Assembly: GCF_000376945.1 (NCBI RefSeq)
Contig: NZ_AQXU01000024.1
Location: 62,001-126,000 of the forward strand
Direction of reading: 5' to 3'
Length of the DNA: 64,000 nt
DNA from: Leeia oryzae DSM 17879
Lineage (GTDB): Bacteria > Pseudomonadota > Gammaproteobacteria > Burkholderiales > Leeiaceae
Each line of letters opens with the position of its first letter. Position 1 is the stretch's first letter. Both the position numbers and the translations under genes were made by a program. Positions 43,838 to 53,176 of this stretch are shown piece by piece. Under the pieces are notes generated by a model. It was not told where the DNA came from. It saw nothing but the letters and a program-made list of their open reading frames with translations, and did not search any database.

Positions 43838-45232
43838 ATGCAGTTAACGTTTTGTGGCGCCGCAGGCGAGGTAACCGGTTCATGCTATTGGCTGCAAGGA
43901 GCCTGGGGGCAAGGCTTGATCGATTGCGGCATGTTCCAGGGCGGGATGCGTGCAGATCTGAAAAACCGGGCCCCTTTTCCTTTCAACCCAAGGCAACTGG
44001 ATTTTGTCATCCTGACCCATGCCCATCTGGATCACTCCGGCTTGTTGCCCAAACTGGCGGCAGAAGGGTTTCGTGGGGATATCTATTGCACCATGGCAAC
44101 GGCCGACCTGCTGGGCGTGTTATTGCCTGACTCGGCACATATTCAGGAAAAAGATGCCGAATGGCGCATCAAGCATCACCGTGGCCGTATGCGTCCTAAT
44201 GCGACCGCGCTGTATGATGCCGCCGCCGCCGAGCAGGCACTGAAACTGCTCAGGCCCCAGCATTACAACCAGCCATTTTCTCCGGTGGAAGGTATTCAGG
44301 TCACGTATCGGGATGCCGGGCACATTCTCGGCTCTGCCTTTGTCGAGCTGCAATATCAAACCAAGTCCGGCCTAAGAACCCTGGTCGCCAGTGGCGATGT
44401 AGGCCAGCCTTCGCGACCCATCGTGAAAGACCCTGCTTTCCCCACGCACGCGGATTATTTGCTGATCGAATCCACCTACGGCAACCGTTTGCATAAAAGC
44501 ATGGCAGAAACGCTGGATGAACTGACCGAGGCAATCAACATTACCCGGCGTTACGGCGGCAATGTGGTGATTCCGGCGTTTGCCGTTGGCCGGACGCAGG
44601 ACATGCTGTATCTGTTGGGGCAACTCACAGAAGAAGGGCGGATCGATGACGAATGGCAAATCTATGTCGATTCCCCCATGGCCACCAAGGCCACCGATAT
44701 CACCTTGCATCACTTTGAAGACCTCGATACCGAAACCCAGCTGGCGCTGAGCCACAACGGGCACCGTTTTCTGAAGCGGGTCCACTTTACCGAGACGGTG
44801 GAAGACTCGATGGCCATCAACAAGATTCCCGGTGGTGCCATCATTCTCTCTGCTAGCGGCATGTGCGATGCCGGACGTATCCGCCACCACTTGCGCTGGC
44901 AACTGCCGCATCGCAAAAACAGTGTCGTGATTGTCGGCTTTCAGGCCATGGCATCGCTTGGGCGACGTCTGGTCGATGGCGCCAAGAAAGTGCGTTTGTT
45001 TGGGCGAGAGGTAGAAGTTGCCGCCAGAATTTTTACCATTGGCGGCTTGTCGGCCCATGCAGACCAGGCGGCCCTGATGAATTGGGCGGGACATCTGCAA
45101 ACACCTCCCCGCAACACCTGGGTGGTACATGGAGAGGCACAAGCGTCGGCCAGTTTCCGTGATTTGCTGGGGAGCAAGTGGCTAAATGTGGCGGTCGCAG
45201 AGGCTGGTGCCACCTGCGACCTGTCAGACTAG
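43838..45232 (+). CDS. Beta-CASP metallo-beta-lactamase RNA-processing exonuclease family protein
   Basis: A 464-residue protein related to the CPSF-73/YSH1 group of nucleases. The N-terminal lactamase part has the zinc motif ILTHAHLDHSG (about 59-69), a second His in YRDAGHILGSAF and Asp in LVASGDVG. The beta-CASP domain has IESTYGNRLH, PAFAVGRTQDMLY and VDSPMA, and the final motifs are ILSASGMCDAGRIRHHL and GGLSAHADQAAL. No KH domain is present. RNA is the likely substrate, judging by the family. It is a separate gene from the di-iron protein in front of it, which has the same fold but different metal ligands. Confidence 0.87.
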   Translation: MQLTFCGAAGEVTGSCYWLQGAWGQGLIDCGMFQGGMRADLKNRAPFPFNPRQLDFVILTHAHLDHSGLLPKLAAEGFRGDIYCTMATADLLGVLLPDSAHIQEKDAEWRIKHHRGRMRPNATALYDAAAAEQALKLLRPQHYNQPFSPVEGIQVTYRDAGHILGSAFVELQYQTKSGLRTLVASGDVGQPSRPIVKDPAFPTHADYLLIESTYGNRLHKSMAETLDELTEAINITRRYGGNVVIPAFAVGRTQDMLYLLGQLTEEGRIDDEWQIYVDSPMATKATDITLHHFEDLDTETQLALSHNGHRFLKRVHFTETVEDSMAINKIPGGAIILSASGMCDAGRIRHHLRWQLPHRKNSVVIVGFQAMASLGRRLVDGAKKVRLFGREVEVAARIFTIGGLSAHADQAALMNWAGHLQTPPRNTWVVHGEAQASASFRDLLGSKWLNVAVAEAGATCDLSD

Positions 45233-45247
45233 TTTTCGTGCCGTCGT

Positions 45248-46612
45248 TTACTTGATCCAGACCGAGCGGATGTTGGTAAATTCCCGCAAGCCAAAGCGGG
45301 ACAGCTCTCGTCCGTAACCGGATGCCTTGGTGCCGCCAAACGGCAACCGGTTATTGGAGCGCAGCTGGCCATTCACATAGGCCATGCCGGATTCGATTTT
45401 GTGGGCAAACGCCTCGGCGCGATCGGTGTCCTGGCTCCACACCACGGCCCCCAGACCATAACGGGTGTCATTGGCAATCCGGAGGGCATCGTCCTCGTTC
45501 TCTGCCCGGATGACGCAAGCCACCGGGCCGAACAGTTCCTCAAAGTAAGCCGATGCATGCGGATGCACATGGTCCAGCACCATGGGCGAGAAGAAAAAGC
45601 CGTTATCCGGGCGTGGCTGTGGCGTTCCTTGCAACACCGCCCCGGTGGCGACACTGGCATCTACCTGGCGCTGCAGTTTGTCGCGCAGGTCTTTTCTGGC
45701 CATTGGCCCCATGCGGGTCGTGTCGGCAAACGGGTCGCCCATCGATAATTCTGCTACTTTGTTCGCCAACTGTTCGACAAACGCGTCGGCAATCTCTGGC
45801 ACCACAATCATGCGCTTGGCCGCCGTGCAAGCCTGGCCGGCATTGATAAAACGCGCGGCAACCGCTTGTTCTACGGCGGGGGCCAGATCGGCATCTTTCA
45901 ACACCACCCATGGGTCGGATCCACCCAGTTCCAGCACCGACTTTTTCAGGTATTGCCCCGCAGTAGCCGCTACCAGCCGGCCCACCGTCTCGGAGCCGGT
46001 AAAGGAGATGGCCCTGACGGATGGATGGGCAATGATCCGGTCCACATCGTCGTTGTCGGCAAACAGGTTGCGAAACACCCCTTCCGGCAAACCGGCGTGA
46101 GTGAACACTTCTTCGATGGCAATGGCACACTGGGGCACATTGGCAGCATGCTTCAGCAGGCAGGCATTGCCCGCCAGCAGTGCCGGCACAGCAAAGCGAA
46201 AGACCTGCCAGAACGGATAATTCCAGGGCATGATGCCCAGCACTGTCCCCAGCGGCGGGTAACAGACATAACCACGGCCGGAGGGTAGATCCACTGCTTC
46301 ATTGGCCAGCATGTGCTCGGCCTCGGCTGCATAAAACCGGGCCAGATCGGCACACTTGTCAATTTCGGCCAGCGACTCCCGCCAAAGCTTGCCCATTTCC
46401 AGCGTCATCAAACGGGCAAAATGCTCTCTGCGCAGTACCAGCTGGTCTGCGACAGCCAGCAAGGCCTGGCAACGCTGGGCCAGCGATAGTCCGGCCCAGA
46501 CTTTTTGTGTCTTTTCGGTGTGCTCAATCAACACACCGATCGCATTTGAGGGTAATGTATCAAAACGGGCCAGTAATTCTTCTGTGGCCGGATTCCGGCT
46601 CTCGTATGGCAT
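45248..46612 (-). CDS. NAD(P)-dependent aldehyde dehydrogenase, succinate-semialdehyde type
   Basis: An aldehyde dehydrogenase superfamily enzyme of 454 aa. The cofactor motifs GTVLGIMPWNYPFWQ and SFTGSETVGRLVA, the general-base Glu in VLELGGSDPWVV and the catalytic Cys in FINAGQACTAAKR are intact. The short N-terminus (MPYESRNPATEELL) and overall pattern fit the Sad/YneI-like succinate-semialdehyde dehydrogenases more than GabD. It is single and divergent from the lytic transglycosylase gene. Substrate is inferred. Confidence 0.85.
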   Translation of the reverse strand: MPYESRNPATEELLARFDTLPSNAIGVLIEHTEKTQKVWAGLSLAQRCQALLAVADQLVLRREHFARLMTLEMGKLWRESLAEIDKCADLARFYAAEAEHMLANEAVDLPSGRGYVCYPPLGTVLGIMPWNYPFWQVFRFAVPALLAGNACLLKHAANVPQCAIAIEEVFTHAGLPEGVFRNLFADNDDVDRIIAHPSVRAISFTGSETVGRLVAATAGQYLKKSVLELGGSDPWVVLKDADLAPAVEQAVAARFINAGQACTAAKRMIVVPEIADAFVEQLANKVAELSMGDPFADTTRMGPMARKDLRDKLQRQVDASVATGAVLQGTPQPRPDNGFFFSPMVLDHVHPHASAYFEELFGPVACVIRAENEDDALRIANDTRYGLGAVVWSQDTDRAEAFAHKIESGMAYVNGQLRSNNRLPFGGTKASGYGRELSRFGLREFTNIRSVWIK

Positions 46613-46741
46613 TGTGTTATCCTTACAACTGTTACATGCGGGGATAGGTCTGATCAGTCCCTCGTTGCAGAACTTACCGGCTTGATCGGTGTCATCCCTT
46701 TTGGTTGTGCCTTGTTTAACGAATCAAGAAATCAGCGTTGT

Positions 46742-48670
46742 ATGAAATCTGCTTACTATTCTACCCGTATTCTACTACCCGCTGCCCTGTTCATGGCATG
46801 TCAGCTGGTCAGGGCCGGTATTCCGGAAGACCTGACTGCGGCCAGAGATGCCTTCCGGGCGCGTGATGCCGGTAAATTGTCGCAGATGGCCAGCCGTCTG
46901 GATACTACGCTGTTTGCAGCCTATCCGCGCTACTGGCAATTGTCGCTGGATATCGACAACACGACCGATGACCAGATTCAGGACTTCCTGAAGCACTATC
47001 CGGATACGCCGCTGGCAGAAAAACTGAAAATGGACTGGCTGGGCAGCCTGGGCCGCCGCCAGCAATGGCGCAATTACCTGGCGTACAACTGGACGTTTGC
47101 CAGCGAACCGGTCGAGCTGGCCTGCTACCGTCTGACGGCCACACTGCAACAAGAAAACCGTGTAGACGCTGCCGAAGTCAAATCGCTATGGTTATCCGGC
47201 AGCAACCAGCCAAAAAGCTGTATCAGCCTGTATTCGCTACTACAAGCCAAAGGCAGTTCGCTGCTTGCCAACCCGTGGGCCAGAATGCGCAATGCCCTGC
47301 GGGAAGCACGTATCAGCAAGTCGGATAATCTGGATGCCGTTCGCGATGCCAATCCGTTTTTACCCGCCAAAGAACAGCTCGACCTGAAACAGCTGGAGCA
47401 AATCTATAAGTCACCACAAACCTGGCTGGACAAGCAGACCGCGTTCCCGGCTTCTCAGCCTGCTAAAGAAACCGCCCTGTTTGCGCTCAATCGCCAGGCG
47501 ATGAACGACCCAAGCAGTGCCGCCAGTACCCTGGCTGGCTGGAAAGACAGCATGTCACCCGCAGACCGTCAGTACGCCTGGGGGTTGGTAGGCTATTGGG
47601 GGGCCTACAATCTGGTACCGGATGCTGTTGCCTGGTTCAAGCAGGCCGGGGACGCCAGCCTGACGGATACGCAGTTGGCCTGGAAGGCAAGGGCCGCGCT
47701 TCGCGCCAAAGACTGGGAACAACTGCTGGACGCGATCAATGCCATGGGGCAGAAGCAAGCCACCGAACCCGCCTGGCGTTACTGGAAAGCCCGCGCGCTG
47801 GCGCAGCAAGGGGATCTGGACAATGCACGAACCCTCTATCAGGACTTGGCCGGTGAATACAACTTTTACGGACTGCTGGCCGCCGATGAACTCGGGCAGA
47901 ACCTCCTCAATCTGAAAGACCAGTACAAGGCCACAGAAGAAGAAATCAAGCAGGTTGGCCAGATACCGGCACTGCAACGGGCGTTAACCCTGTATCAGAT
48001 GGACTGGAAAACCGAGGCCAATCGCGAGTGGACCTTGAGCATGCGCAGCATGGATGACAAGCAGCTACTGGCCGCTGCTGAGCTGGCCAAGCGTAACGAC
48101 TGGTTTGACCGTGCCATCAATACCGCCGAGAAAACCAAAACCCTGCACAACTTTAGCCTGCGCTTTCTCAGCCCCTACCGGCAAGTCATGAAATCCCAGA
48201 CGGGCCGTGTCGGGCTGGATGAGTCCTGGGTGTTCGGCCTGATCCGTCAGGAAAGCCGTTTTGCGTCAGTGGCGCGTTCGGTAGTTGGTGCGGCAGGGCT
48301 GATGCAGCTGATGCCGACCACCGCCAGCTGGATTGCCAAGAAGATCGGCTTTGCCGAATACAACCCTAAAGGCATACATGATATTGAAACCAACGTATTG
48401 CTGGGGACCAGTTACCTGAAGTACGTGCTGGACAGTCTGGGCCATCCGGTGCTGGCGACCGCAGCTTACAATGCCGGCCCCGGCAGGGCCAGGGCATGGC
48501 TGGGTGGTTCACCGCTGGAAGGTGCCGTGTACGCAGAGTCCATCCCGTTTGATGAAACCCGCGACTACGTGAAGAAGGTCATGTCCAATGCCGTCTTTTA
48601 TGCGGCGGTACTGGGTGACCCTTACGTGAGCCTGAAACGGCGCATGGGCATCATGCCCGGCCGCCAATAA
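46742..48670 (+). CDS. slt: Soluble lytic murein transglycosylase (Slt70 type)
   Basis: A periplasmic enzyme of 642 aa that cleaves glycan strands to 1,6-anhydromuropeptides, the substrates AmpD later recycles. A signal peptide lies at residues 1-25 and then a long superhelical U-domain (about 30-440). The C-terminal domain has the catalytic Glu in IRQESRF, GAAGLMQLMPTTA and AAYNAGPGRARAW, the family-1 lytic transglycosylase motifs. ATG 46742 starts the signal sequence; the frame remains open back to a TTG at 46682. Confidence 0.92.
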   Translation: MKSAYYSTRILLPAALFMACQLVRAGIPEDLTAARDAFRARDAGKLSQMASRLDTTLFAAYPRYWQLSLDIDNTTDDQIQDFLKHYPDTPLAEKLKMDWLGSLGRRQQWRNYLAYNWTFASEPVELACYRLTATLQQENRVDAAEVKSLWLSGSNQPKSCISLYSLLQAKGSSLLANPWARMRNALREARISKSDNLDAVRDANPFLPAKEQLDLKQLEQIYKSPQTWLDKQTAFPASQPAKETALFALNRQAMNDPSSAASTLAGWKDSMSPADRQYAWGLVGYWGAYNLVPDAVAWFKQAGDASLTDTQLAWKARAALRAKDWEQLLDAINAMGQKQATEPAWRYWKARALAQQGDLDNARTLYQDLAGEYNFYGLLAADELGQNLLNLKDQYKATEEEIKQVGQIPALQRALTLYQMDWKTEANREWTLSMRSMDDKQLLAAAELAKRNDWFDRAINTAEKTKTLHNFSLRFLSPYRQVMKSQTGRVGLDESWVFGLIRQESRFASVARSVVGAAGLMQLMPTTASWIAKKIGFAEYNPKGIHDIETNVLLGTSYLKYVLDSLGHPVLATAAYNAGPGRARAWLGGSPLEGAVYAESIPFDETRDYVKKVMSNAVFYAAVLGDPYVSLKRRMGIMPGRQ

Positions 48671-48731
48671 ATCCCTGAGGCATCTTGGTCTTGCCCGTTA
48701 TGAAGGCCAGATGCCGTGGTGGTGCACAACC

Positions 48732-49871
48732 CTACAATCGTTGATCGTGCTTTCTCAAGAAGATGGCAATCAGGCCCATCAAGAAGAAACAACCCGCTGC
48801 TGTCAGCATCACGACATTGAGCGAGAAATGCGTGGCGATCCGGCCAAAGAACAACGGCCCAAGCAGGCTGCCTGTAGAAGCAAAGGTCATGATGGCCGGG
48901 ATGGCGCCAGCCCCTAACCGCCCTGCAATCGAGTAAATCAGCGGGAAGCTGGCCGCATGGCCAAGCCCGATAAAGACCAGTCCGATCAGCATCACATCGT
49001 CACGATGAATCAATACCACAGCTGTCAGAATGGCGGCAGATAGCCACGTGCCAAAGCGAATCAGCTTATAAACGCCCAGACGCTCTGCGTTGTAATCTCC
49101 CAGAAAACGGCCAGCCATCATGGCCAGCGAGAAGATACCCAGCCCCATGGCGGCCATGCTTTCTGTCGACCCAAGACCCCGGTTCATGTAAAGGGTACTC
49201 CAGCCGTTAATCGCCCCTTCCGTAATGGCGGCAAAGGCCGCCACCAGACCTACTGGCAGAATGACTTTCATCGGCGTTTCACGTGCCGCCTTTTTCTGCT
49301 GCAGGTGGGTGTCCTGAATCAGCTTGCTGCCAACCAGCAGGTAAACACACCACAGCAAAATCCCAACGATCAGAAAGTGGATTGGTAGGGGGACATTGAA
49401 TTTGGCAAACAGGCTGCTGGCCGCAGCGGCAATGAAACTGCCAATGTAATACACCGCGTGGTGGAAGCCCATTTGCCGCTTGCCGGTTTCAGATTCCAGC
49501 AGTGCGCCTTGTGTATTGATGGCCGCACCAACGCAATTATTCAGAATGCCGGAAATAAACAGACTGATATAAAAGAGCCAGGTCGTAGGCGCCAAGACGA
49601 GGACTATCATCCATAGTGCTTGCAAACCGCCACAGCGCCGGCACATGCGCCTGCTGCCCCAACGGGCCAGCAGAAAACGGCTGATCGGGTGAGCGGCAAC
49701 CCCCCCCAGCCCAAGCAGAAACAGTACCCAACCCCATTCGCCGGTATCCAGTGCGTAGCGCGTTTGCAGCGCGGGCTGTCTGGCGAGCAAAGAGTTAACG
49801 ACAACGCCATAGGTGATGAAATAAACCGCAAGGGATAAAAACTGGCGGCGCTGTTGCAGTGGGTTTAGCAT
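48732..49871 (-). CDS. Major facilitator superfamily transporter
   Basis: A 379-residue transporter with about twelve membrane segments. Sequence such as VFIGLGHAASFPLIYSIAGRLG, and the inter-half loop with QQKKAARETP, resemble FucP/YbjJ-like MFS proteins. The substrate is unknown. ATG 49871 is chosen over 49907, which would add 12 polar residues. The coding strand has a run of eight G (49700-49707 as C on plus) in the GLGGVAAHP codons. It converges with slt. Confidence 0.8.
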   Translation of the reverse strand: MLNPLQQRRQFLSLAVYFITYGVVVNSLLARQPALQTRYALDTGEWGWVLFLLGLGGVAAHPISRFLLARWGSRRMCRRCGGLQALWMIVLVLAPTTWLFYISLFISGILNNCVGAAINTQGALLESETGKRQMGFHHAVYYIGSFIAAAASSLFAKFNVPLPIHFLIVGILLWCVYLLVGSKLIQDTHLQQKKAARETPMKVILPVGLVAAFAAITEGAINGWSTLYMNRGLGSTESMAAMGLGIFSLAMMAGRFLGDYNAERLGVYKLIRFGTWLSAAILTAVVLIHRDDVMLIGLVFIGLGHAASFPLIYSIAGRLGAGAIPAIMTFASTGSLLGPLFFGRIATHFSLNVVMLTAAGCFFLMGLIAIFLRKHDQRL

Positions 49872-50175
49872 GTGGGTCGCTAGGCTTCTGGAAAGTGTTA
49901 AACACATGGCCCTGTCTGGTCAGGTCGTGCCTGACGGGGGGCAAGAATTGCACAATACTGGGGGTGGTTTCATCATACTGAAACTGCCCGAAAAGAACAG
50001 TAGTTCCATCTGAAAATGCAGCGAAACAACACCGTGCCATCTCAGTTTAGTATTGATCGGCTAAACATGGTGATGGTTATCGTGAGGGGGAAACTGCGCG
50101 GTTGCACCTTATGCAAGTTCAGACGAGGAGTTGTCTGCCGATGCTTGACTGCGCATGATGACTGGCGCGGATACG
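49872..50175. other. Gene-free gap between two transporter genes
   Basis: About 300 bases between the start of the MFS gene and the end of the DMT gene, both on the minus strand. It must hold the MFS promoter. There are only small inverted repeats, such as GTCAGG-TCGTG-CCTGAC near 49919-49935, and no coding frame I can support. Confidence 0.4.
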
Positions 50176-51066
50176 CTAGTGAGCGCGGGATGTGATGGCA
50201 ATGCCGGCAAAAATCGCCAGAATGCCCGCCAGATGGTATGGATGAAACTGCTCGCCCAAAAACAGAATGGATAACAGCGGCACAAATACCGGCATCAGAT
50301 GAATAAACTGCCCGGCTTTGGGCGCTCCCAGACGGCTAACCGCCAGCGTATAGAACAAGTAGGCAATAATCGACGGGAACGTCCCCACATAGGCCAGTCC
50401 GGCAAGATTGGCCAGATTACCCGCAATGTGGGCTGCGTGCATGTACTCCAGCAGGTAAAAGGGCAGTAAGACCGCACACCCCAGTAGAATGGTGGCCAGT
50501 AATAACGCCATCCGGTCCAGTGTAGGCGGAATATGGCGCAAAGTCAGCGTATAGATGGCCCAGGCAACACCAGCCAGGATCACCCAGCCATCACCCATGT
50601 TCAGCCTGACATTCAGCAAGTGGTTAACATCTCCCTTGCTGACAATCATCATCACGCCCAGCAAAGAGACCGTGATGCCGGCAATGGCAAGCCACCCCAA
50701 GCGGTGCTTGAAGGCAATCGCCCCAAACAGCAGGATCAAAATCGGGATAAACGCATTGAGGAGACCGGCATTGGTTGCCGTGGTTTGTTGCAAGCCAAGG
50801 TAGGCCAGTGTGTTGTAGCCGGCGACCCCGGTCAGGGTCAATAGCCACAACTTGCCGGGTATCTGTCTCAGCTCGGGCAGGGCGCTTTTAAAGCGTGGCC
50901 ATACAAACGGCGCCAGAATCGCCCCGGCTATGCACCAGCGCCAGAAAGACAGCGCCACTGGTGGGATACTGTTATGCAGCGCCCGCGCCAGTACAAAATT
51001 GCCCGACCAAAACAGGGTGGTCAGTACCAGCAGGACATAGGCACTACGATGACTGGATAATTGCAA
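50176..51066 (-). CDS. DMT-superfamily (EamA) transporter
   Basis: A membrane protein of 296 aa with two EamA halves (LVLTTLFWSGNFVLAR and the ILAGVAWAIYTLTLR repeat) and about ten hydrophobic segments. It is most like the drug/metabolite exporters of the RhaT/YdcZ-type group; the substrate is not known. The start appears to be a TTG at 51066, one base after the stop of the DegS-like protease gene, so translation is probably coupled. Confidence 0.83.
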   Translation of the reverse strand: MQLSSHRSAYVLLVLTTLFWSGNFVLARALHNSIPPVALSFWRWCIAGAILAPFVWPRFKSALPELRQIPGKLWLLTLTGVAGYNTLAYLGLQQTTATNAGLLNAFIPILILLFGAIAFKHRLGWLAIAGITVSLLGVMMIVSKGDVNHLLNVRLNMGDGWVILAGVAWAIYTLTLRHIPPTLDRMALLLATILLGCAVLLPFYLLEYMHAAHIAGNLANLAGLAYVGTFPSIIAYLFYTLAVSRLGAPKAGQFIHLMPVFVPLLSILFLGEQFHPYHLAGILAIFAGIAITSRAH

Positions 51067-51067
51067 G

Positions 51068-52243
51068 TTATTGTCGTTTCGCTTGCGTCGGACGCTTCCC
51101 GACCGTAATCGACAGCATTTGCGACTGGTTGTTTCGAATCAGCTTGAGTGGCACGGTGCTGCCTGGTTGCAATGACGCAATCACGTCCAGCATGCCATAG
51201 GAGTCCTTCAGCGGTTTGTTGGCAATCTCGGTCAGCAAGTCACCTGCCCGCACACCCGCGCGGTCTGCTGGCCCGTTACGGACCACGCCCGCAATCAGCG
51301 CCCCTTCACTGGTCGACAGATTAAACGAACTGGCCAGTTCCTGACTCAGATCCTGCACCTCGACACCAATCCAGCCGCGGGTAACACTCCCGTTCTTGAT
51401 GATCTGTTCCATCACGTCTTTGACGGTAGAGGCAGGGATGGCAAAGCCGATCCCTTGCGAACCACCACTCTGGGAGTAAATGGCGCTATTGATCCCGATC
51501 AGGTTGCCATGGTTATCCACCAGCGCGCCACCCGAATTCCCCGGGTTGATGGCGGCATCGGTCTGGATAAAGTTCTCGAAGGTATTAATGCCCAGATGGC
51601 TGCGGCCCAGTGCCGATACAATCCCCATGGTCACGGTTTGCCCAAAGCCGAACGGCTGGCCAATGGCCAGAACCACGTCTCCCACCTTGACGGTATCCGA
51701 CGGGGCAAAGCGTACGGCTGGCAAATTGTTGCCGTCAATTTTCAGCACGGCCAGATCGGTATCCGGGTCTGCTCCTTTGACTGTAGCAGTGACTTTGCGG
51801 CCGTCACCCAGTGCCACACTGATTTCATCCGCCGCTTCAATCACGTGGTTATTGGTAATAATATAGCCGTCCGAGCTCACAATCACGCCAGAGCCCAGAC
51901 TGGATGAGTCTTCTGTATCATTATCAGGGGTGTCGCCAAAGAACCGGCGCAGCACAGGGTCTTCCAGAAAGGCACGGTTAGACCGGCGAACCTGCTTGCT
52001 GGTAAAGATGTTGACCACGGAAGGGATGGCATGCTTCACCGCATCGCTATAAGAGCCTTCCAGCGCAAACGGCGTACCTTTGGATTTGGCGGCCGGACTG
52101 GATTCATGCAAGGTCACTACCGGTGCCGGTATTCTGGCTTGTTGAAAAGGCAACCCCCACTCAGGCTTGAATGTCCCGATCACCATCAGGATAGCCAAGA
52201 CGATCGTGATGGTTTGCGCAAATATTAACCACAGTTTTTTCAT
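51068..52243 (-). CDS. Membrane-anchored HtrA-family serine protease (DegS-like)
   Basis: A trypsin-like periplasmic protease of 391 aa. One N-terminal membrane anchor (LIFAQTITIVLAILMVIG) is followed by a linker. The catalytic His is in ITNNHVIE, Asp in DTDLAVLKI and Ser in INPGNSGGAL. There is a single PDZ domain (GWIGVEVQDLS, then AGVRAGDLLTEI). One PDZ plus an uncleaved anchor suggests a DegS-like regulatory protease, which in E. coli cuts RseA. No rse or rpoE gene is here. ATG 52243 is preferred over GTG 52297, which would lie within the divergent nif3. Confidence 0.88.
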   Translation of the reverse strand: MKKLWLIFAQTITIVLAILMVIGTFKPEWGLPFQQARIPAPVVTLHESSPAAKSKGTPFALEGSYSDAVKHAIPSVVNIFTSKQVRRSNRAFLEDPVLRRFFGDTPDNDTEDSSSLGSGVIVSSDGYIITNNHVIEAADEISVALGDGRKVTATVKGADPDTDLAVLKIDGNNLPAVRFAPSDTVKVGDVVLAIGQPFGFGQTVTMGIVSALGRSHLGINTFENFIQTDAAINPGNSGGALVDNHGNLIGINSAIYSQSGGSQGIGFAIPASTVKDVMEQIIKNGSVTRGWIGVEVQDLSQELASSFNLSTSEGALIAGVVRNGPADRAGVRAGDLLTEIANKPLKDSYGMLDVIASLQPGSTVPLKLIRNNQSQMLSITVGKRPTQAKRQ

Positions 52244-52260
52244 GGGAGTCGTAACAAGAA

Positions 52261-53007
52261 ATGGTGCAAATAACTGAATTACTTGATTATACCGCACAAT
52301 TCCTCAATGTTCGCCTGTTCCGTGATTATTGCCCCAACGGTCTGCAGGTGGCCGGAAAAGACGATGTCGAAAACGTCATTGTGGGGGTTTCCGCCAGCAA
52401 AGCGCTGATCGAAGAAGCCATCAAACGGCAGGCAGATACCATCCTGGTACATCATGGCTATTTCTGGAAGAACGAAGAGCCCGTACTGACCGGGCTGAAA
52501 AGAGAGCGTATTCGTCTGCTGCTGGAACATGACATCAATCTGATTGCTTATCATCTGCCACTGGATGCCCATGCAGAGGTCGGCAACAATGCAACGCTGG
52601 GGCGTCGTCTGGGTTTTGAGCCGCTTTACCTGTGTGCCGACCAGAATCTGCTGAATATTGGCACCTGCGAGCCCCAAACCCTGGATACGCTGGCGCAAAC
52701 CATTCATCAGCAACTCGTGCGTCAGCCTCTGGTCATCGGGCAACCCGGCAAACCCGTCCGCCGTGTGGCCTGGTGTACCGGTGGGGCACAAGGCTACTTT
52801 ACCGAGGCCATCAACCAGCAGGTAGATGTGTTCATTACCGGTGAAATTTCCGAGCAAATGGTGGATATGGCGCATGAAAGCGGCGTGGCTTTTATTGCTG
52901 CCGGCCACTATGCCACGGAACGCTATGGGGTTCAGGCGCTCGCACAGCATTGGGCTGACCGGTTTCAGGTTTCCTGCGACTTTGTAGAGCTCACCAACCC
53001 GGTATAA
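52261..53007 (+). CDS. Nif3-like dinuclear metal-centre protein (YbgI family)
   Basis: A 248-residue Nif3/YbgI protein, which forms toroidal hexamers with two metals per subunit. Biochemical role is not settled; it is sometimes mislabelled as GTP cyclohydrolase I type 2. DYCPNGLQVAG, the metal ligands in ILVHHGYFWKNE, AYHLPLDAH, and C-terminal FIAAGHYATERYGVQAL are conserved. Its ATG is 17 bases from the divergent DegS-like start, so the promoters of both must overlap coding sequence. Confidence 0.92.
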   Translation: MVQITELLDYTAQFLNVRLFRDYCPNGLQVAGKDDVENVIVGVSASKALIEEAIKRQADTILVHHGYFWKNEEPVLTGLKRERIRLLLEHDINLIAYHLPLDAHAEVGNNATLGRRLGFEPLYLCADQNLLNIGTCEPQTLDTLAQTIHQQLVRQPLVIGQPGKPVRRVAWCTGGAQGYFTEAINQQVDVFITGEISEQMVDMAHESGVAFIAAGHYATERYGVQALAQHWADRFQVSCDFVELTNPV

Positions 53008-53176
53008 GCAGCTTTGTTGATTTTTCGACTCGTAAAATCATAAATGCGACTTGGCGATTGAGTCCGGATAAGCTATCGTTCGTCTAGTAGCCCCCCATCC
53101 GGATTACGACTGCCCTCCGGATTGTACTAAGCAAATAAAACAACTAAACATAATAGAGAAATTAATAGGAGGAGGC

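Noticed and set aside
53030-53110. A sigma-28 (flagellar) promoter for the membrane chemoreceptor
   Set aside because: A TAAA and a CCGGATAA-like element exist, but the spacing is about 19 rather than 15 and the second element matches only six of eight positions.
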